Shown here piece by piece: positions 23,301-33,823 of a DNA stretch of 64,000 nt (position 1 is the first letter of the stretch; every line of letters starts with the position of its first letter). This stretch comes from Acanthaster planci (lineage: Eukaryota; Echinodermata; Asteroidea; Valvatida; Acanthasteridae), in assembly GCF_001949145.1 (NCBI RefSeq), contig NW_019091402.1:1927663-1991662 (forward strand). Direction: 5' to 3'. The notes below the pieces were generated by a model. That model worked only from the letters and a program-made list of their open reading frames with translations, was not told the origin of the DNA and searched no databases. Position numbers and translations under genes: made by a program.

Positions 23301-26300
23301 TTTGGGCAATGGTTCTATTTGGCTTTCTACATTGCCTGAACAAATCTCTGTCATCTTACTGAAGATTTTACCCTAATGCAAACACCACAAGCAAAAGTCT
23401 CATTCCATCGGTACGTGCACGTTCCATTGCTCACGATGCCTCACAAAAGGTCATCTGGTTTAGGTTGAAGGTCCCGTACTCACTGGGGCAAGTGATGTTC
23501 CCGCAAGTGCTGTTCTCAACGTCGCTACCGGTGCAGTTTGCGCCACCGTGGGCCGGGACGGGGTTGGTGCAGGTCTTCCATCGGTAAGTAATGCCACCAC
23601 CGCACGACACGCTGCACGGCTCCCAGGGCCCGAAGCCACTCCAACCACCATCCACTATGACAAATAATTGCATCGACAGCCATGCGAGAATCAAGAGTAG
23701 ACCGATAGAGTGGGCCCCGCCCACTGCTCACGCGGGCACTTAGACGTGCTACTCTCCATTGCCAAATTACATACAGGTTCCAGCCGCGCGCATCACACGC
23801 GCGTGCACGCATGCTGGACTTTAGTGCGCAGGTCGGACATAAATCACGGCCATGATTGGTCAGAAAATAATAGGGTGGGGCTTACTGGATCAGTCCACCG
23901 CTGGCGTATTTTTCACCGATTTCGACAATGATTGCAGGGCTTGATATGAAACCCTCAGATAAAACCAAAACCGGACCAAACAGCATTTTGGATAAGGCCG
24001 AGATTTTCACTGAAGGGAAATGGCTTACCTGGGCACGGTTGAATGTTGCACACTCCCTGCTCGAAAGCGTACCCGGTGCAATTTAACCCGTCCCCCGACG
24101 GGGGAGGATTGTTGCACTTGCGGAATCTTCCCCGGATGCCCCCAGCACACAAATGCGTGCAGGCTAGCCACGCCCCCCACTCCGACCATTCGCCGTCGAC
24201 TGCCAAAAGAGCACAGGGAAAACGTCACACCAGGAGTTATCCAAAATATTTTTAAGAAATGTCTTCCTGAAAGTGTAATAAGTGTATTGGACAACTTCTG
24301 AACTTACGTCTAAGGCCATTGAAACCTGAAAAAAGACCCAAGCTAACAGAACGAGTCGAAACACGGCACAGCCATGTTTGATTTGAAGGACTTGAAAAGA
24401 ATCTTGCACGATTTCAATCAGCACGACTGTCATTAAAGATTTTCACATAAACATTGTCTGCTTTCATCAAAATGCCAAACTCATAGATGCCTCAGACACA
24501 AAAAGCTCACTTTGCTCTGGCTAATGCAAACTACAACAAAATCAATGAAACAATATGGGCGTTTCACAATAGGGCGCCTCCAAGAGTTTGCAACGCGTTG
24601 ATTAATCAAAGTGCGCGAAATCTGTCGACCCTTTACAACGCTCATTGGGTCGTTGCTTTTAGACTTATCTTGGGCAGTGACGTAACTAGGGCTATTAGGT
24701 CCCGAGGGGCACCTGGGGTGCACACATTTTTCTCAAGGGGCACAAAAAGACATTGAGCTGCAGCCGAGAACTTGTTCATGGATTTCAAATGAGGATGGGG
24801 GCACCCGGGGGGACGGGTATTCGCGGGGGGGGGCACGTGCACCCACCCCCCTGTAGTTGCGCCACTGATCTTGGGATGCTAAGGTACATATGATCCAAAA
24901 CCCGCACGAAGTCGGGTTCGTGAAAAAGATCTTGGTGCAGCCTGGTCTGATAGATCCAGACTTCACTAATTTGCCAACACCTATCTGCCCACACTTGGAC
25001 TTTCGTTTTCCAGCTTTGGTATAGTTGATGGCTTTGTAAGGAATAGGGACTAGACTGGTAACAAGACTCACCTCCAGATGCATTAGAAGCGAACAGTGTG
25101 AAGCTTCCATCGACGGTTGTCACCTCGGGCTGATCGGCGGCAGGGTCGACTGGTGACGGGTCTACGTTGACGGACAGTCCGCCAATATCGATCGTGGTGG
25201 AAGCGACGTCAGTGACTGTATCAACAAAAATGTTAGACAAAACGAGACGTACATTATACGGTGTTCCATATATGCTAACGGCCTACTTTCTCTTAGCGTC
25301 AGATTTAGCGTCGGTTTGGTCATGGCTGGAGGTAAGGCTAAGGCCTACGAAAGCCGCTTGTCAGCGACTTGCCGCATGTGTAGTATGGCTAGTCTTAAAA
25401 GTAACTCGACAGCGGAATGTTTTCGTTCAGTTGTTTCCAACGCGTAACGACAAATTAAAACGCTATTCGAGCTAACACCTTGTTGTAAGAATATTAGATC
25501 TGAATATATTCATGTATAAACTGCATTGCCATTTATTACCTATAAAACACGAAAGATGTGCATTTCCCTCAAAGCAAAGGGGTTTAGCAAATCGATACAA
25601 ACACGCGTACGGCATCTGCCTGAAGCCGTGTATTTGCGATACGCGGCCTTCAATTAATTTCAATGACTTCCAATTGATTCTGCAATGTACGTGCAGCCGC
25701 AGAGAATCTCGCTATTGATTTTTATCCCTTTGAAAAGACCACGACATATTCGGTACCAAAAGAGCCGGGATTTTTCGAACCATCTCACATGGGGAGGGGA
25801 TTCCGCTCAAGAAGAACTCGACTGTTCCAAGCCTGATTTTTAAAAATCTTGACACACATGATGCATAAATTTGTTTCCGCAGCAGCAAGGTTGTTGACAC
25901 AGCGGCAAAATCCAGCTAAATTGTCCTTTAAGAAGGCCCACAATTATCCACACATCCGTATTCCTACTCATTCAAAGTATTCTTAAGCGTCGACTCGCTG
26001 CAAACCACGGATCAATTACCATATTATATTTAGGTTCACTAAAAAAAAACAGAAAAAAAAGGAAAGAAAAAACGGTGTTGTCGGAGAACTGTTACTTTAG
26101 GCGTTATTTCAACACTGTTGGAGCTGAAATACACCCTCCAGTGCATTGTAACACTTGTAGGTTTTATAGAGTAACACAAGCGGTGTTAAAGTAACACATT
26201 TTGGTGTGGTCGTCTGATAACACCAAATTGTGTTGTTTTAACACCAGAGTTTTTGCAGTGTTTGTAGGAGGAATCGGAACAAAAGGACTTAGCCATATGC

Positions 26301-28675
26301 CATTCTGATGTAAGATACTGCACAAATGTAATACATATTACAGATGTACATCTAAGTCATGAAGATCCCCCTTTTTACCGGTAATGTCATGGTTATGGTG
26401 TCAGCACCCCCCAGCTTTCCATGTTTTCATGGCTGTGCAAGTCATGCCCCCTCATGATACCCAATCCCCCACTCTCTAACCCAATATCTGCCTCAAATGT
26501 ACACACCACTGGTGGAGGCGCGCTGCGTCCAAGCAAAATTGAACCACCGAGATTCAGCAACTGTTCCCCCGGTGGTGAGCCCACCGAGCAGCGTTCACTG
26601 ACGTTGTGTTGGTTGGGGTCTCCACTGAGGCTGGCAACTGGAGGAACCGGGAGCGTGTCGGGCAAAAGCCCGCCGTCTGTGAGAGGCAGGACTTAGTGCC
26701 GACCTGTTGCGACGCGTCGCCTGCCGATCGGTGCGGACGGTACGGGTGCACAAAGCGCCGTTTCTCCCCGGTAGGGTGTTCAAGCGCGGTAAGTGGTGAG
26801 CGCTAGCGGCGTGTGGGAATGCGATTAGCAATCTCTGGCAGCAATATAACGTGGACAGATTCACCATAACTCCGCCCAAACCCCACTAGCTTTGACCAAT
26901 ACGGTCGTTTCACAATAGTGCGCCTCCAAGAGTTTGCAATGCGCTGGCCCATCACAATGAGTGAAATTTGTCGACCCGATGCGCGTTTCAAGAAAAGGTC
27001 GACAAATTTCGCGCGTTGTGATTGGCCAACGCGTTACAAACTCTTGGAGGCGCACTATTGTGAATCGCCCGTATTGAAACAAGCTTTGACATCAACTTCG
27101 GTCTGTAACATTTCCGTTCTCAAATGTGATCTGAATGGCGGAAAGTCTCGAAAATGTTCCATGGAGGTCTTTTACAGCACAGTTAATGAAGAGTTGGGCA
27201 CGGCCATTTAATTTAGATAAATAACTCTCCGTGAGGCACCCTCCTCGTGAAAAACCGTCTCGCTGTACCATGCATACAACAACGTTGAAAGCACTCACGC
27301 GCAACGACCAAAAGGACGAGACTCTGGATTAGCAATATGAGAATGTCGCCATCTTACCTTGAGGTTGAACACTCCTGAGATGACAAATCTGAAAACAAAT
27401 CCAAAGATATCTTGTTGATCAAAAAAAAAGAGTACCTTCAAAATCTTATCGCTTAACTCTAAAATGGCCAATTCTTGTGAGCCTGCGTAGAGCCTAGGAG
27501 AGAAGAATCTACTTGTTTTTGGCCTTGTAATGACATCAGTAACAACACAAATCATGTGGAAAAGTAACTAAAAATATTCGGCATTTATTTATAGTTAAAC
27601 AATCATAAATGCAATAAGGAAAAACTAAAACTGTTTCTTCCAAAGAGATGAAACCACATGCAGTTTGGAGTAAGAATATGCCTTTTGCAGTTTGCCATGG
27701 TTAGGTCTTTCACATGAATTCATGTGTGATCACTGTGTTATATATCGAAGATAAAATGTGACCTGCTGTGTGAAAATGAGTCATAATTGCCAGGGCCACG
27801 TTTTGAGTTTTTATTGGTATTGAAAAGAGCGAATCGAGCTTTTTGTTTTGATGTATCGCTCAGTTTGGCATCCTGATGAAAGTGGATACTCCATGGTGAA
27901 AAATGTTGTTCGCTCCTATTGATTTACGCTGTGCACAAATATTCTAAAGGAGTGTTTACTCCGTGGTGGCTCTGCCGACTTGTGACTCATTTTCACAGAG
28001 TGGGTCTCAAATTGAGAAGATTGAAATGTAGACCAAAAATAACTTTATTAGTACAAAATTCAGATCTTCTGTATTGTTGAACCCGTTGAGAAGGAACTCT
28101 TGCAAAAAAAGTCTGGAAATTCGTGAAGATTTCGCACGAATTTGTATAAATTTATAAACACTAGGTCCTTATAATTTAATTACCTTGCTGTGTACTAAAA
28201 GAAAAAAACTTAAGTGCAGAGGCGTAACTGGGGCTAAACATCGGGGGACACCCGGGGTGGACTCATTTTTTCAAGGGGGCACCACACAAAAAATCAGCTG
28301 CAGTTGCATAGCTATAGGCCTATAAACTCAACGGAGATTATTCACAGATTTCAAATGGGGGTAACGGGCATCCCTTGGGGGGGGCACGTTCCTCCTGTGC
28401 CTCCCCCGCAGTTACGTCACTGCTTAAATGACTGCTTGTATGTGGAAAAGAATCCTTTAACCCTCACTGATATAAAAGAAAATAAGGAAGCCGCGGAACC
28501 GAAAGCACAGTAAAAATTAAGGAACTCACAACCGGGCATCGCTAGAACCGAAGGCCGAGCACTTTGCAGTGAGTACGCGTAGTTAAACGTTCTTGTACTT
28601 GATTCAGATAAAGCAAAAAACTGCGTCACACACCACACTTACTATTCCAACGAGTAACACGATCAAGCCCTTCAT
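11260..28675 (-). CDS. Receptor with five TSP1 repeats and a C-terminal tyrosine pseudokinase (22 exons, 1,221 aa)
   Basis: Exons in transcript order: 28675-28643, 27388-27358, 25215-25072, 24199-24029, 23654-23484, 23127-22966, 22328-22161, 21406-21236, 20567-20404, 19949-19893, 18950-18846, 18042-17533, 16856-16670, 16070-15888, about 15471-15011, 14358-14190, 13763-13653, 13323-13160, 12926-12819, 12673-12562, 11914-11818, 11446-11260 (stop). Every junction has AG/GT borders, and reading phases agree throughout (3,666 coding bases). Order: signal peptide (starts [11 protein letters not shown]), a short Asp/Pro-rich segment, TSP1 repeats (about 70-350), membrane helix (368-392), linker (393-906), kinase-like domain (about 915-1190). 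The ectodomain should bind an extracellular or matrix partner. The kinase lacks DFG, so it probably works as a scaffold or allosteric partner. Kinase motifs (HGD, eroded DFG, GxxGP loop) resemble STYK1/NOK; this is inferred from memory of that family. Weakest points: the two tiny 5' exons, the acceptor near 15471 (an alternative three bases upstream) and the donor at 11818. Confidence 0.88.
14538..14613. mobile_element. Remnant of the GGCTGCCATCTT repeat family
   Basis: GGCTGCCATCTTACTATGTG, followed by TTTTGTTCAACAGAATGTGC and ACAAAGGAGGTTTC, matches a better-preserved copy at 61793-61887. The inverted right arm is mostly lost. It lies in the intron before the first kinase exon. Confidence 0.55.
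15011..16856 (-). CDS. Linker exons carrying a degenerate xQAMxGK repeat
   Basis: Exons 16856-16670, 16070-15888 and about 15471-15011 encode an Ala/Gly/Gln-rich segment (residues about 629-906). A motif of pattern [S/T]hxQAMxGK recurs with irregular spacers: [65 protein letters not shown] and [10 protein letters not shown] looser unit, LAREAMMAK, occurs in the first exon. Eight to nine units are visible. The motif is amphipathic, so each unit could form a short helix. No named domain is recognised. It sits between the membrane and the kinase-like domain, where a docking or oligomerisation role is plausible but unproven. Confidence 0.85.
17884..18005 (-). repeat. 21-bp coding tandem repeat (SRPG[S/T]A heptads)
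   Basis: Inside exon 18042-17533 a 21-base unit is repeated about six to seven times, several copies being nearly identical. It encodes consecutive xSRPGTA / xSRPGSA heptapeptides (residues about 473-520). The near identity of neighbouring units suggests recent expansion or homogenisation. The remainder of the exon is Pro/Ser/Arg-rich with several SP/TP sites and is likely disordered. Confidence 0.9.
18358..18538. mobile_element. Foldback MITE family A, copy 1
   Basis: This near-palindrome of about 180 bases has inner arms CGCACCTCCAAGACTTTGCA and the inverted TGCAAACTCTTGGAGGCGCA, and outer ends near AATACGG / CCGTATT. The same element occurs at 26897-27076 (complete) and 24551-24650 (left half only). 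It lies in an intron of the receptor gene. Confidence 0.85.
18846..19949 (-). CDS. Charged juxtamembrane exons of the TSP1 receptor pseudokinase
   Basis: Two phase-0 exons (19949-19893 and 18950-18846) encode 19 and 35 residues. Both are highly charged: [19 protein letters not shown], then a Lys/Arg-rich helix-like segment ending VPLLDYG. Both are flanked by clean splice sites (TTTAG/GTAAGT and TTCCAG/GTAGG). They lie directly inside the membrane and carry two tyrosines (in KLYRE and LLDYG) that could be phosphosites. No named domain is recognised. Confidence 0.8.
19752..19870 (-). mobile_element. 120-bp MITE family B, copy 1
   Basis: The ends are GGCTGCATCCGAA and the inverted TTTCGGACACGGCC. 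An inverted-orientation relative with the same arms (GGGCTTCCAGAGCTA and CTAGACCTAG) occurs at 57687-57807. The interior shows a CTAGACCTAGATCTAGG palindrome. It lies in an intron of the receptor gene. Confidence 0.8.
20303..20345 (+). repeat. (TTTG)n microsatellite in an intron
   Basis: About ten imperfect TTTG units lie in the intron just downstream, in transcript sense, of the transmembrane exon of the receptor gene. No coding role is apparent. Confidence 0.8.
20404..20567 (-). CDS. Transmembrane-helix exon of the TSP1 receptor pseudokinase
   Basis: The exon follows the last TSP1 exon in phase 1 and ends in phase 0. It encodes a short juxtamembrane stretch ([17 protein letters not shown]), then a hydrophobic helix starting [18 protein letters not shown] (residues 368-392), then a stop-transfer sequence rich in Lys/Arg ([11 protein letters not shown]). 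The GxxxG-like spacing of small residues in the helix could favour dimerisation; this is inference. A TTTG microsatellite lies in the following intron. Confidence 0.92.
20649..20920. mobile_element. Foldback element with CACTGAAAA ends and AACCC-rich arms
   Basis: Terminal arms of about 55 bases are inverted copies: the left reads CACTGAAAAACGGCTTGGGT, and the complement of the right reads CACTGAAAATTGCCTGGGTT. Both arms contain TTAAATTTAACCC-like palindromes. The interior is non-coding. It lies in the intron between the last TSP1 exon and the membrane exon. Confidence 0.8.
21236..24199 (-). CDS. Five phase-1 exons encoding thrombospondin type-1 repeats
   Basis: Each exon (24199-24029, 23654-23484, 23127-22966, 22328-22161, 21406-21236) is 162-171 bases, begins and ends in phase 1, and encodes exactly one TSP1 module. 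Phase-1 symmetry is the classic signature of exon shuffling. Openings are [34 protein letters not shown] and EWSEWTSW. WxxW motifs suitable for C-mannosylation are present in repeats 1, 3, 4 and 5. CxxS/TC motifs suitable for O-fucosylation are present in repeats 2 (CSVSC), 4 (CDSTC) and 5 (CSKTC). Repeats 1 and 3 have CTHLC and CNTDC instead. Repeat 4 lacks the third Trp. The preceding exon 25215-25072 codes a linker rich in Asp, Val and Pro with one N-glycosylation-like NAS. Confidence 0.92.
24551..24650. mobile_element. Foldback MITE family A, truncated copy
   Basis: The left arm (CACAATAGGGCGCCTCCAAG, continuing to GCGCGAAATCTGTCGACC) matches the complete copy at 26897-27076, but the mirrored right arm is missing. 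The break is abrupt, so it looks truncated rather than merely diverged. Confidence 0.75.
24675..24867. mobile_element. AGTGRCGTAACT foldback family, copy 1
   Basis: The left end GCAGTGACGTAACTAGGGCT and right end TGTAGTTGCGCCACTG are inverted relatives. The body has GGGGCACC...GGATTTCAAATG...GGGGGCACGTGC and aligns in direct orientation with 28216-28423. Fragments with the same end occur near 41115 and at 53099. Such elements are common in marine invertebrate genomes. Confidence 0.8.
26131..26260. mobile_element. ACACCCTCCAGTGCATTG repeat family, 5'-truncated copy
   Basis: From ACACCCTCCAGTGCATTGTA to ACACCAGAGTTTTTGCAGTG this aligns in direct orientation with 33698-33823. The left arm present in the other copy was not found here. 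It lies in the second intron of the receptor gene. Confidence 0.75.
26897..27076. mobile_element. Foldback MITE family A, complete copy
   Basis: CAATACGG...CACAATAGTGCGCCTCCAAG on the left is mirrored by CTTGGAGGCGCACTATTGTG...CCGTATTG on the right. Internally, GTCGACAAATTTCGCGCG is also mirrored, so nearly the whole element is one long hairpin. It sits in the second intron of the receptor gene. Confidence 0.88.
28216..28423. mobile_element. AGTGRCGTAACT foldback family, copy 2
   Basis: GCAGAGGCGTAACTGGGGCT at the left and CGCAGTTACGTCACTGC at the right are inverted ends. The body aligns with 24675-24867, sharing AGCTGCAG, CACAGATTTCAAATGGGG and the G-run before CACGT. It lies in the first intron of the receptor gene. 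Confidence 0.82.
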
Positions 28676-31107
28676 CTCTGCAGTTCTTTTTGCTCGAAGA
28701 ATCCAGCGAGAAATATCCCCGTAGAGGTAATCTCAGTTCACATTCTCCCCAGAGAACACAAACCTTTTTTTTATTTATCACAACGACATCCCAAGGAGTT
28801 ATCCACTCACAAATATCCGAGGTGAACTATGGCGGACGACTTGATGATGTTGAGGCTGTTTTTGCCGTTGTGCAACGAGAGAGCAGGCTTACAAAGCTTT
28901 GAAGGGGACTGCTGTTTTCACAAAACAGAGGGCCCGCTATTTTATCGATCGTGGCCCCTTTCCAGATTCTGGTTGTCCAGTGCAGATAAAGTGTTGCACC
29001 CCTGTTCTGCGTCGCTTTGCAAGTGCAGGCATGGTTTCCCTGGTCCGTCGAAGATCAAGAGTGGTCTGAATATCGAGAATCGATAACACAAGGTGTGTTG
29101 ATGATCAATAATCCTGCAGACTTTGTAAAGTGGACAAGACATAATCAGAGGTATCCTCGATGGGCGCGGCCTGGTTTGTAAACAAACCCTCCACCAATCA
29201 TACATGTGGAATGAGTGCGTTGAATCGAGTCTGCCGGTGAGAGGGGGGGGGGTTGGTGACAGCAAAACTTTTCGACACCCATCAACTCTGCAATCAAAAA
29301 TTTGAAAAAGCGTTGAAGAGTTTGGATGCTTTTGAGCGCCGTCATGCGTCAGGGGGTGCTTTATTTATATCAGTTGTTGGATAATAAATCAACCCTGGCT
29401 GCATGTTTTGGCAATTCCTCTCTCTCCGTTTCTTGGTCTTTGCGTTAAATTATCAGCCACTGTCCAGTTCAGTTATTTTTGGCAATTGGTAACAAATAAT
29501 CTTGAATAATCCCGTGGACGTCACCATCCTCTGATTACATAGCTAAGCGGAAAGTGCCCATTTCAGTCCCCAGGATCCACACCGTTGATTTAGGAAGAAA
29601 AAAATGAAGGAAAATATGTGTGGCTGATCGACGAGACAACTTCCGATATCGACATTTGGAACTTCACAAACGCACTTCCATCGCCCGTCGAATCAACCGA
29701 TGTACTCGAAGTGGCATTTTCATCACAAGTCGGCCATTTTGAACCGAAAGCGCGATTAACTTTGCTTTTATTTTGATAGTTGTGAAATTATACACCTCAT
29801 TACAAATTCCTGTCAATCACTCTGCTGAATAATTTGCAATAATACAAACGATGTACCGTGTGTAACATGAAATGCGCCCTTTTGCTTCATGTGGTGTCCA
29901 GCAATCGCCCGCTCATCCAATTTCCGCGGTCGCGTTAACCTTTTTATATATGCATGTATGTATTTATTTTTTATAATCAATTCATTCCTGATCCTCTCTG
30001 TCCCCGACACAGATTCACGGCACTGTCCATGGCAACCTGCAAGTCAGCTAAGTCCAAGGTGACGATCAACTTGCCGAGGCGACAATCCAAACGGTCACTC
30101 GCGCGCTGTAATTCGGCGACTGACAGCAACAGATGTGCCTGACACGATAAAAACTGTCAAAATATGGAGAAAGACAATTGATTTTTTTTAACGCAGATAC
30201 TCAGCTGCTCATGAAGCGTAGCAGGCTGGTATGTTGTCGCAAGAATTTTCCATGATCCATTTTTGAATGTGATCTCGTAGTTGGAACGAGAAAAATATTC
30301 ACTAAAAAGGGGAACATAGACCTAAATGCCGATGTCGAGGGTCCGAGTGAGACACACTGTGACTCTTGTAAAACAAAGCAAACCCCGATATGTAATGGGC
30401 AGGCTTGATTCAACGCGTCTAAGAATCAAAATCAGAAGGTTAACAATTTTGTACAGAAAAAGTAAGTCCCACAATACACGAACACGATCAGTGCACAGTG
30501 TAGTATCCATACGATATACAATGAGGGTAAACGTTAAAATCGTATTCAGAACACTAAACAGTTTATATCCGTCTGGTGGTAATTGTCATTAACGCTGCCA
30601 GATCGGTTACGTGAAATGTATATGAACAGGTTATGAATTATTTCCACTATAACGGAAATGGTGAATTATGGGCTAGTGTGCTAGTATTGCAGCGGTACTA
30701 GTAGTCTTTTATCAAGCCGTTAGTTGCGATTGCCCAGGTTTCTATACAATCAGCAGTAAATGAGCTCAGGCAAAATTAGAAATGTAATCACAAAAGAATA
30801 GCGCAACTTAATCAATGATGACCACCGTGCTTTGAATGTTTATGTGTTGATTCGCAATCTGCGCTGTTCCTTAAGTTCCATGAACAATTATGCAGATCGA
30901 GTCAGAAGCCACATGTAATTGAATCTGAATAGACGCATGTTGACATTGTTTTCTAGTTGATTTAGAGGATTTCATGACCAACATATCTTTCAAAAACTTT
31001 TGATGAACTGGAATGAATAAACTGAGTGTTACAATACCAAGTATGTGAACCAGTACATTCCAAGGCCAACGATAAACTCGATCAGTGCAGTACTGGTTGC
31101 CTTTTGG

Positions 31108-31311
31108 GGAAGAGTTCCATACGGACGCCAGTAATTATTCCCTACAGTGACTTATTAGCCGTCAGAAAACAAAATATGTCCAGAAAATTTCGATTTAAGA
31201 GGGAAAAAAACAAGGCCTTTGCTTAGAAAACACAGGCAATTTTTCAGACCAGTTCCACAGGATTTGTGCACAGTGTCAAGAGGCGTCCGTATACGGAACT
31301 TTTTCCCAGCC
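31108..31311. mobile_element. Foldback element with GTTCCGTATACGGACGCC arms
   Basis: GGGAAGAGTTCCATACGGAC on the left is mirrored by GTCCGTATACGGAACTTTTT and CCC on the right. The separation of about 150 bases is non-coding. There is only one copy in this window. Confidence 0.6.
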
Positions 31312-32369
31312 CTCTACTCAACCACACCTTCATGGCAATGCAGACAAATTCATTCGATCTGCACATTATTAGGGGCCGTCCATAAAGTGCGTACGCACGA
31401 AGGGGGAGGGGTGCCGTTGTGTACACCTTGCGTACAGAGGGGGGGGGGGCTCAAGCCAGTGCATACCGCACGCAAACCGAAAATTTGCCTTAATTAAATG
31501 AATCTTCATCATATTGTGATGGCAACCTATCAGAGGCGCTTCCAACCGCCAGTAACGGGGACTATAGGCCTAGCTATAATTATTTACATTTAATTTAATG
31601 GTAGAAAATCAAACAACAATGAAAATACAAGAAAGAAATCCATGTACCTTTTAACAACTGAGATAACTAATTTAATAGGCATTTCTTCACATACAGACAA
31701 TATGATTAAAGCACCAGAGAAGGGCTGGATAGGTTATTGGAGGAAATAACACATGGGACCCGGGCCTCATTGGTACAAAGCGAGAAAAGAACTGCTACGC
31801 TAATCCACTCTCCTACCCAGAGTGTAGGCTTCAAGCAGCTCTATAGCCAGCAGTGAAAGCCAACTGCTTATTCAAAAAGAAAGGAATTCCTAAAACTGCA
31901 GTGAACAAAACAGACAAACATGTCGGAACACAAAGAGCCAGACCGGGGTTCCATAGTGAAATTAAAGAATAAAAGGTCAATGAACAATAGGGGCCTGCAG
32001 TGCCATGGCAGGAACGCGGAAGGAGCAACAGCTTGCCGTAAGAAAATAGACTCAAGGTTTGTTAAAATAGCAATGCACTTTCTCAAGGTCAATCAACTAC
32101 CAGGAGCAGCTTTTGTACGTCGAAATTCAAACACGGTATCCTTCGTTGTCACCCCATCAATTATCCTCCCGTGCCAACGCCCATAGTAAACCGCAACACT
32201 CATAACACAAAGACCGGAATGCGTACACGTACGGGGAGGGGGTGGAGCCACTGCGTACGTCGCGGGAGGGGGGTTTGAAAAGTCGGCAGAAGAGATTTGT
32301 TTTTACGCAACACGTATATAAATAAACACGGAAGCGTATTGCTGACGATCCGAAAACAATAGTTTATCT

Positions 32370-32470
32370 TAAACGACTTAGTCTCGTTTAAACGACTTAG
32401 TTATCTCGTTTAGACGAGATATCTACACTTTGTTTAAACGGGATAATACGCCGTTTAAACGAGATAAAAT
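32370..32470. repeat. Cluster of GTTTAAAC palindromes
   Basis: Within 100 bases, CGTTTAAACGA-type units occur several times in both orientations (TTAAACGACTTAG, CTCGTTTAAACGAC, CTCGTTTAGACGAGAT, TTTGTTTAAACGGG, CCGTTTAAACGAGAT). Units alternate with AGATA/TATCT words, so the segment can fold several ways. Function unknown. Confidence 0.7.
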
Positions 32471-33578
32471 AATTTTTTCGCGTTGGCAGCAATGCGCTTC
32501 TGTAAATAAAGGCTGTAATCGTGGCTTTGGGGGATTTCTTGATTTCGAAGTCCAGTCCAACATTTCAAAAGGGGAAACTTCACGTAGCATAAAACTAGTC
32601 TCCTTTCAAGATTTATTATCCCATAAGAGAGTACATGACCTCAGAGCTATAACTCGGAGCCCAAGACGGTGATGTAATAAAAAAACGCGCTTCCAGGATC
32701 CCAGGAAGGGATGACGTGTTTCTCGATGACATAGACAGTGACGGTAGCTGTGCAAGTCTAGTACGGTCGGCGATCCAGCAGCACTGTTCGTGTCAACATT
32801 CTGCTCTACTCCGCAACAACTGTCTGAGATCTGAGCCCAGCGTTGGCCTCCACAACGACCAGGTAATGAGTAACATGGAGAGCGTTTTTGAACATCATTT
32901 TATGCAGTAGAGTTACGGTTGAGTATTACGAGTACACTTTCCACGAGTACACAAAAAGACTCGCTTGTTAGACAAAGTGTGTGATTTGTTGCACGGGCAC
33001 CGATTTACAAAGCATGGCTATTTCAATGGAGCCGTCGTGGCAGTGTATTCGCGAGGCCCTGCCGGCCATACAGCAACGTGTACCGTGGATGTAGAAATAG
33101 GCAAACATCGGAGGTCATGTTGATCGACTAGCCAACTGTCCAGCTCTGGGTCCGTGGTCCATGATAGTAAACGTATGATGTACTTCAGCTTGGACAGTGT
33201 TTGCGAGTAGATTGGGTTGAATATGGTAAACCGTACGGCCGTCAGTCACGTTTATGTATTCCTGCATATCCTATAGCTTTACCCACCTCCACAGCTACAT
33301 GTAGTGTTCTCGTGCTCCTTTAATCTTACTTACTACCCCTCCCCTATCGCTCCCTTCCTGTTTGCTGCCACGTGCATTATCATATCTCAAGGCCTAGTTG
33401 GGTGTAAACTGGAGATAGGAAATCGAGTCGTCAAATTCTGAGTACAATATAGGCCTATACATGTATTTTCATATTTTCTTCGGTCATTTTGGTGGCCCCA
33501 AAACGTCCCGCAGCTACACCTTTTTTATTTTGTTATATTTTTACGTATATAGACGACTCTATTTTGCCTACAGGCTAC

Positions 33579-33823
33579 AATGCAAAACTCGGGTGTTAAA
33601 ATTAACGCTTTCGGTGGTATCAGAGGACTACACCAACACTTTTCACTCAGTTTCACTGGTGTTAAAAAGTTTGGTGTTATTTTGTGTCACGTTTAACACC
33701 CTCCAGTGCATTGTAACACTTATAGGTGTGCAAAGTAACACCAGCGGTATTAAAGTAACACTTTATGGTATGGTCATCTAATGACACCAAAAAGTGTTGA
33801 TTTCAACACTGGAGTTTTTAGTG
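33579..33823. mobile_element. ACACCCTCCAGTGCATTG repeat family, longer copy
   Basis: The left end AATGCAAAACTCGGGTGTTA resembles the complement of the right end (CACTAAAAACTCCAGTGTTG). Many GTGTTA / TAACAC words line the interior. The right half aligns with 26131-26260. Non-coding; it overlaps a meaningless open frame. Confidence 0.75.

Noticed and set aside
30100-30900. Reverse transcriptase or other autonomous transposon gene
   Set aside because: No frame shows polymerase or DDE motifs here or elsewhere. The mobile DNA that can be seen is all non-autonomous.
32716-32862. First coding exon (MFLDDIDSDGS...) ending at a GTAATG donor
   Set aside because: Acidic start and donor-like site only. 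No downstream exon with matching phase or domain was found.
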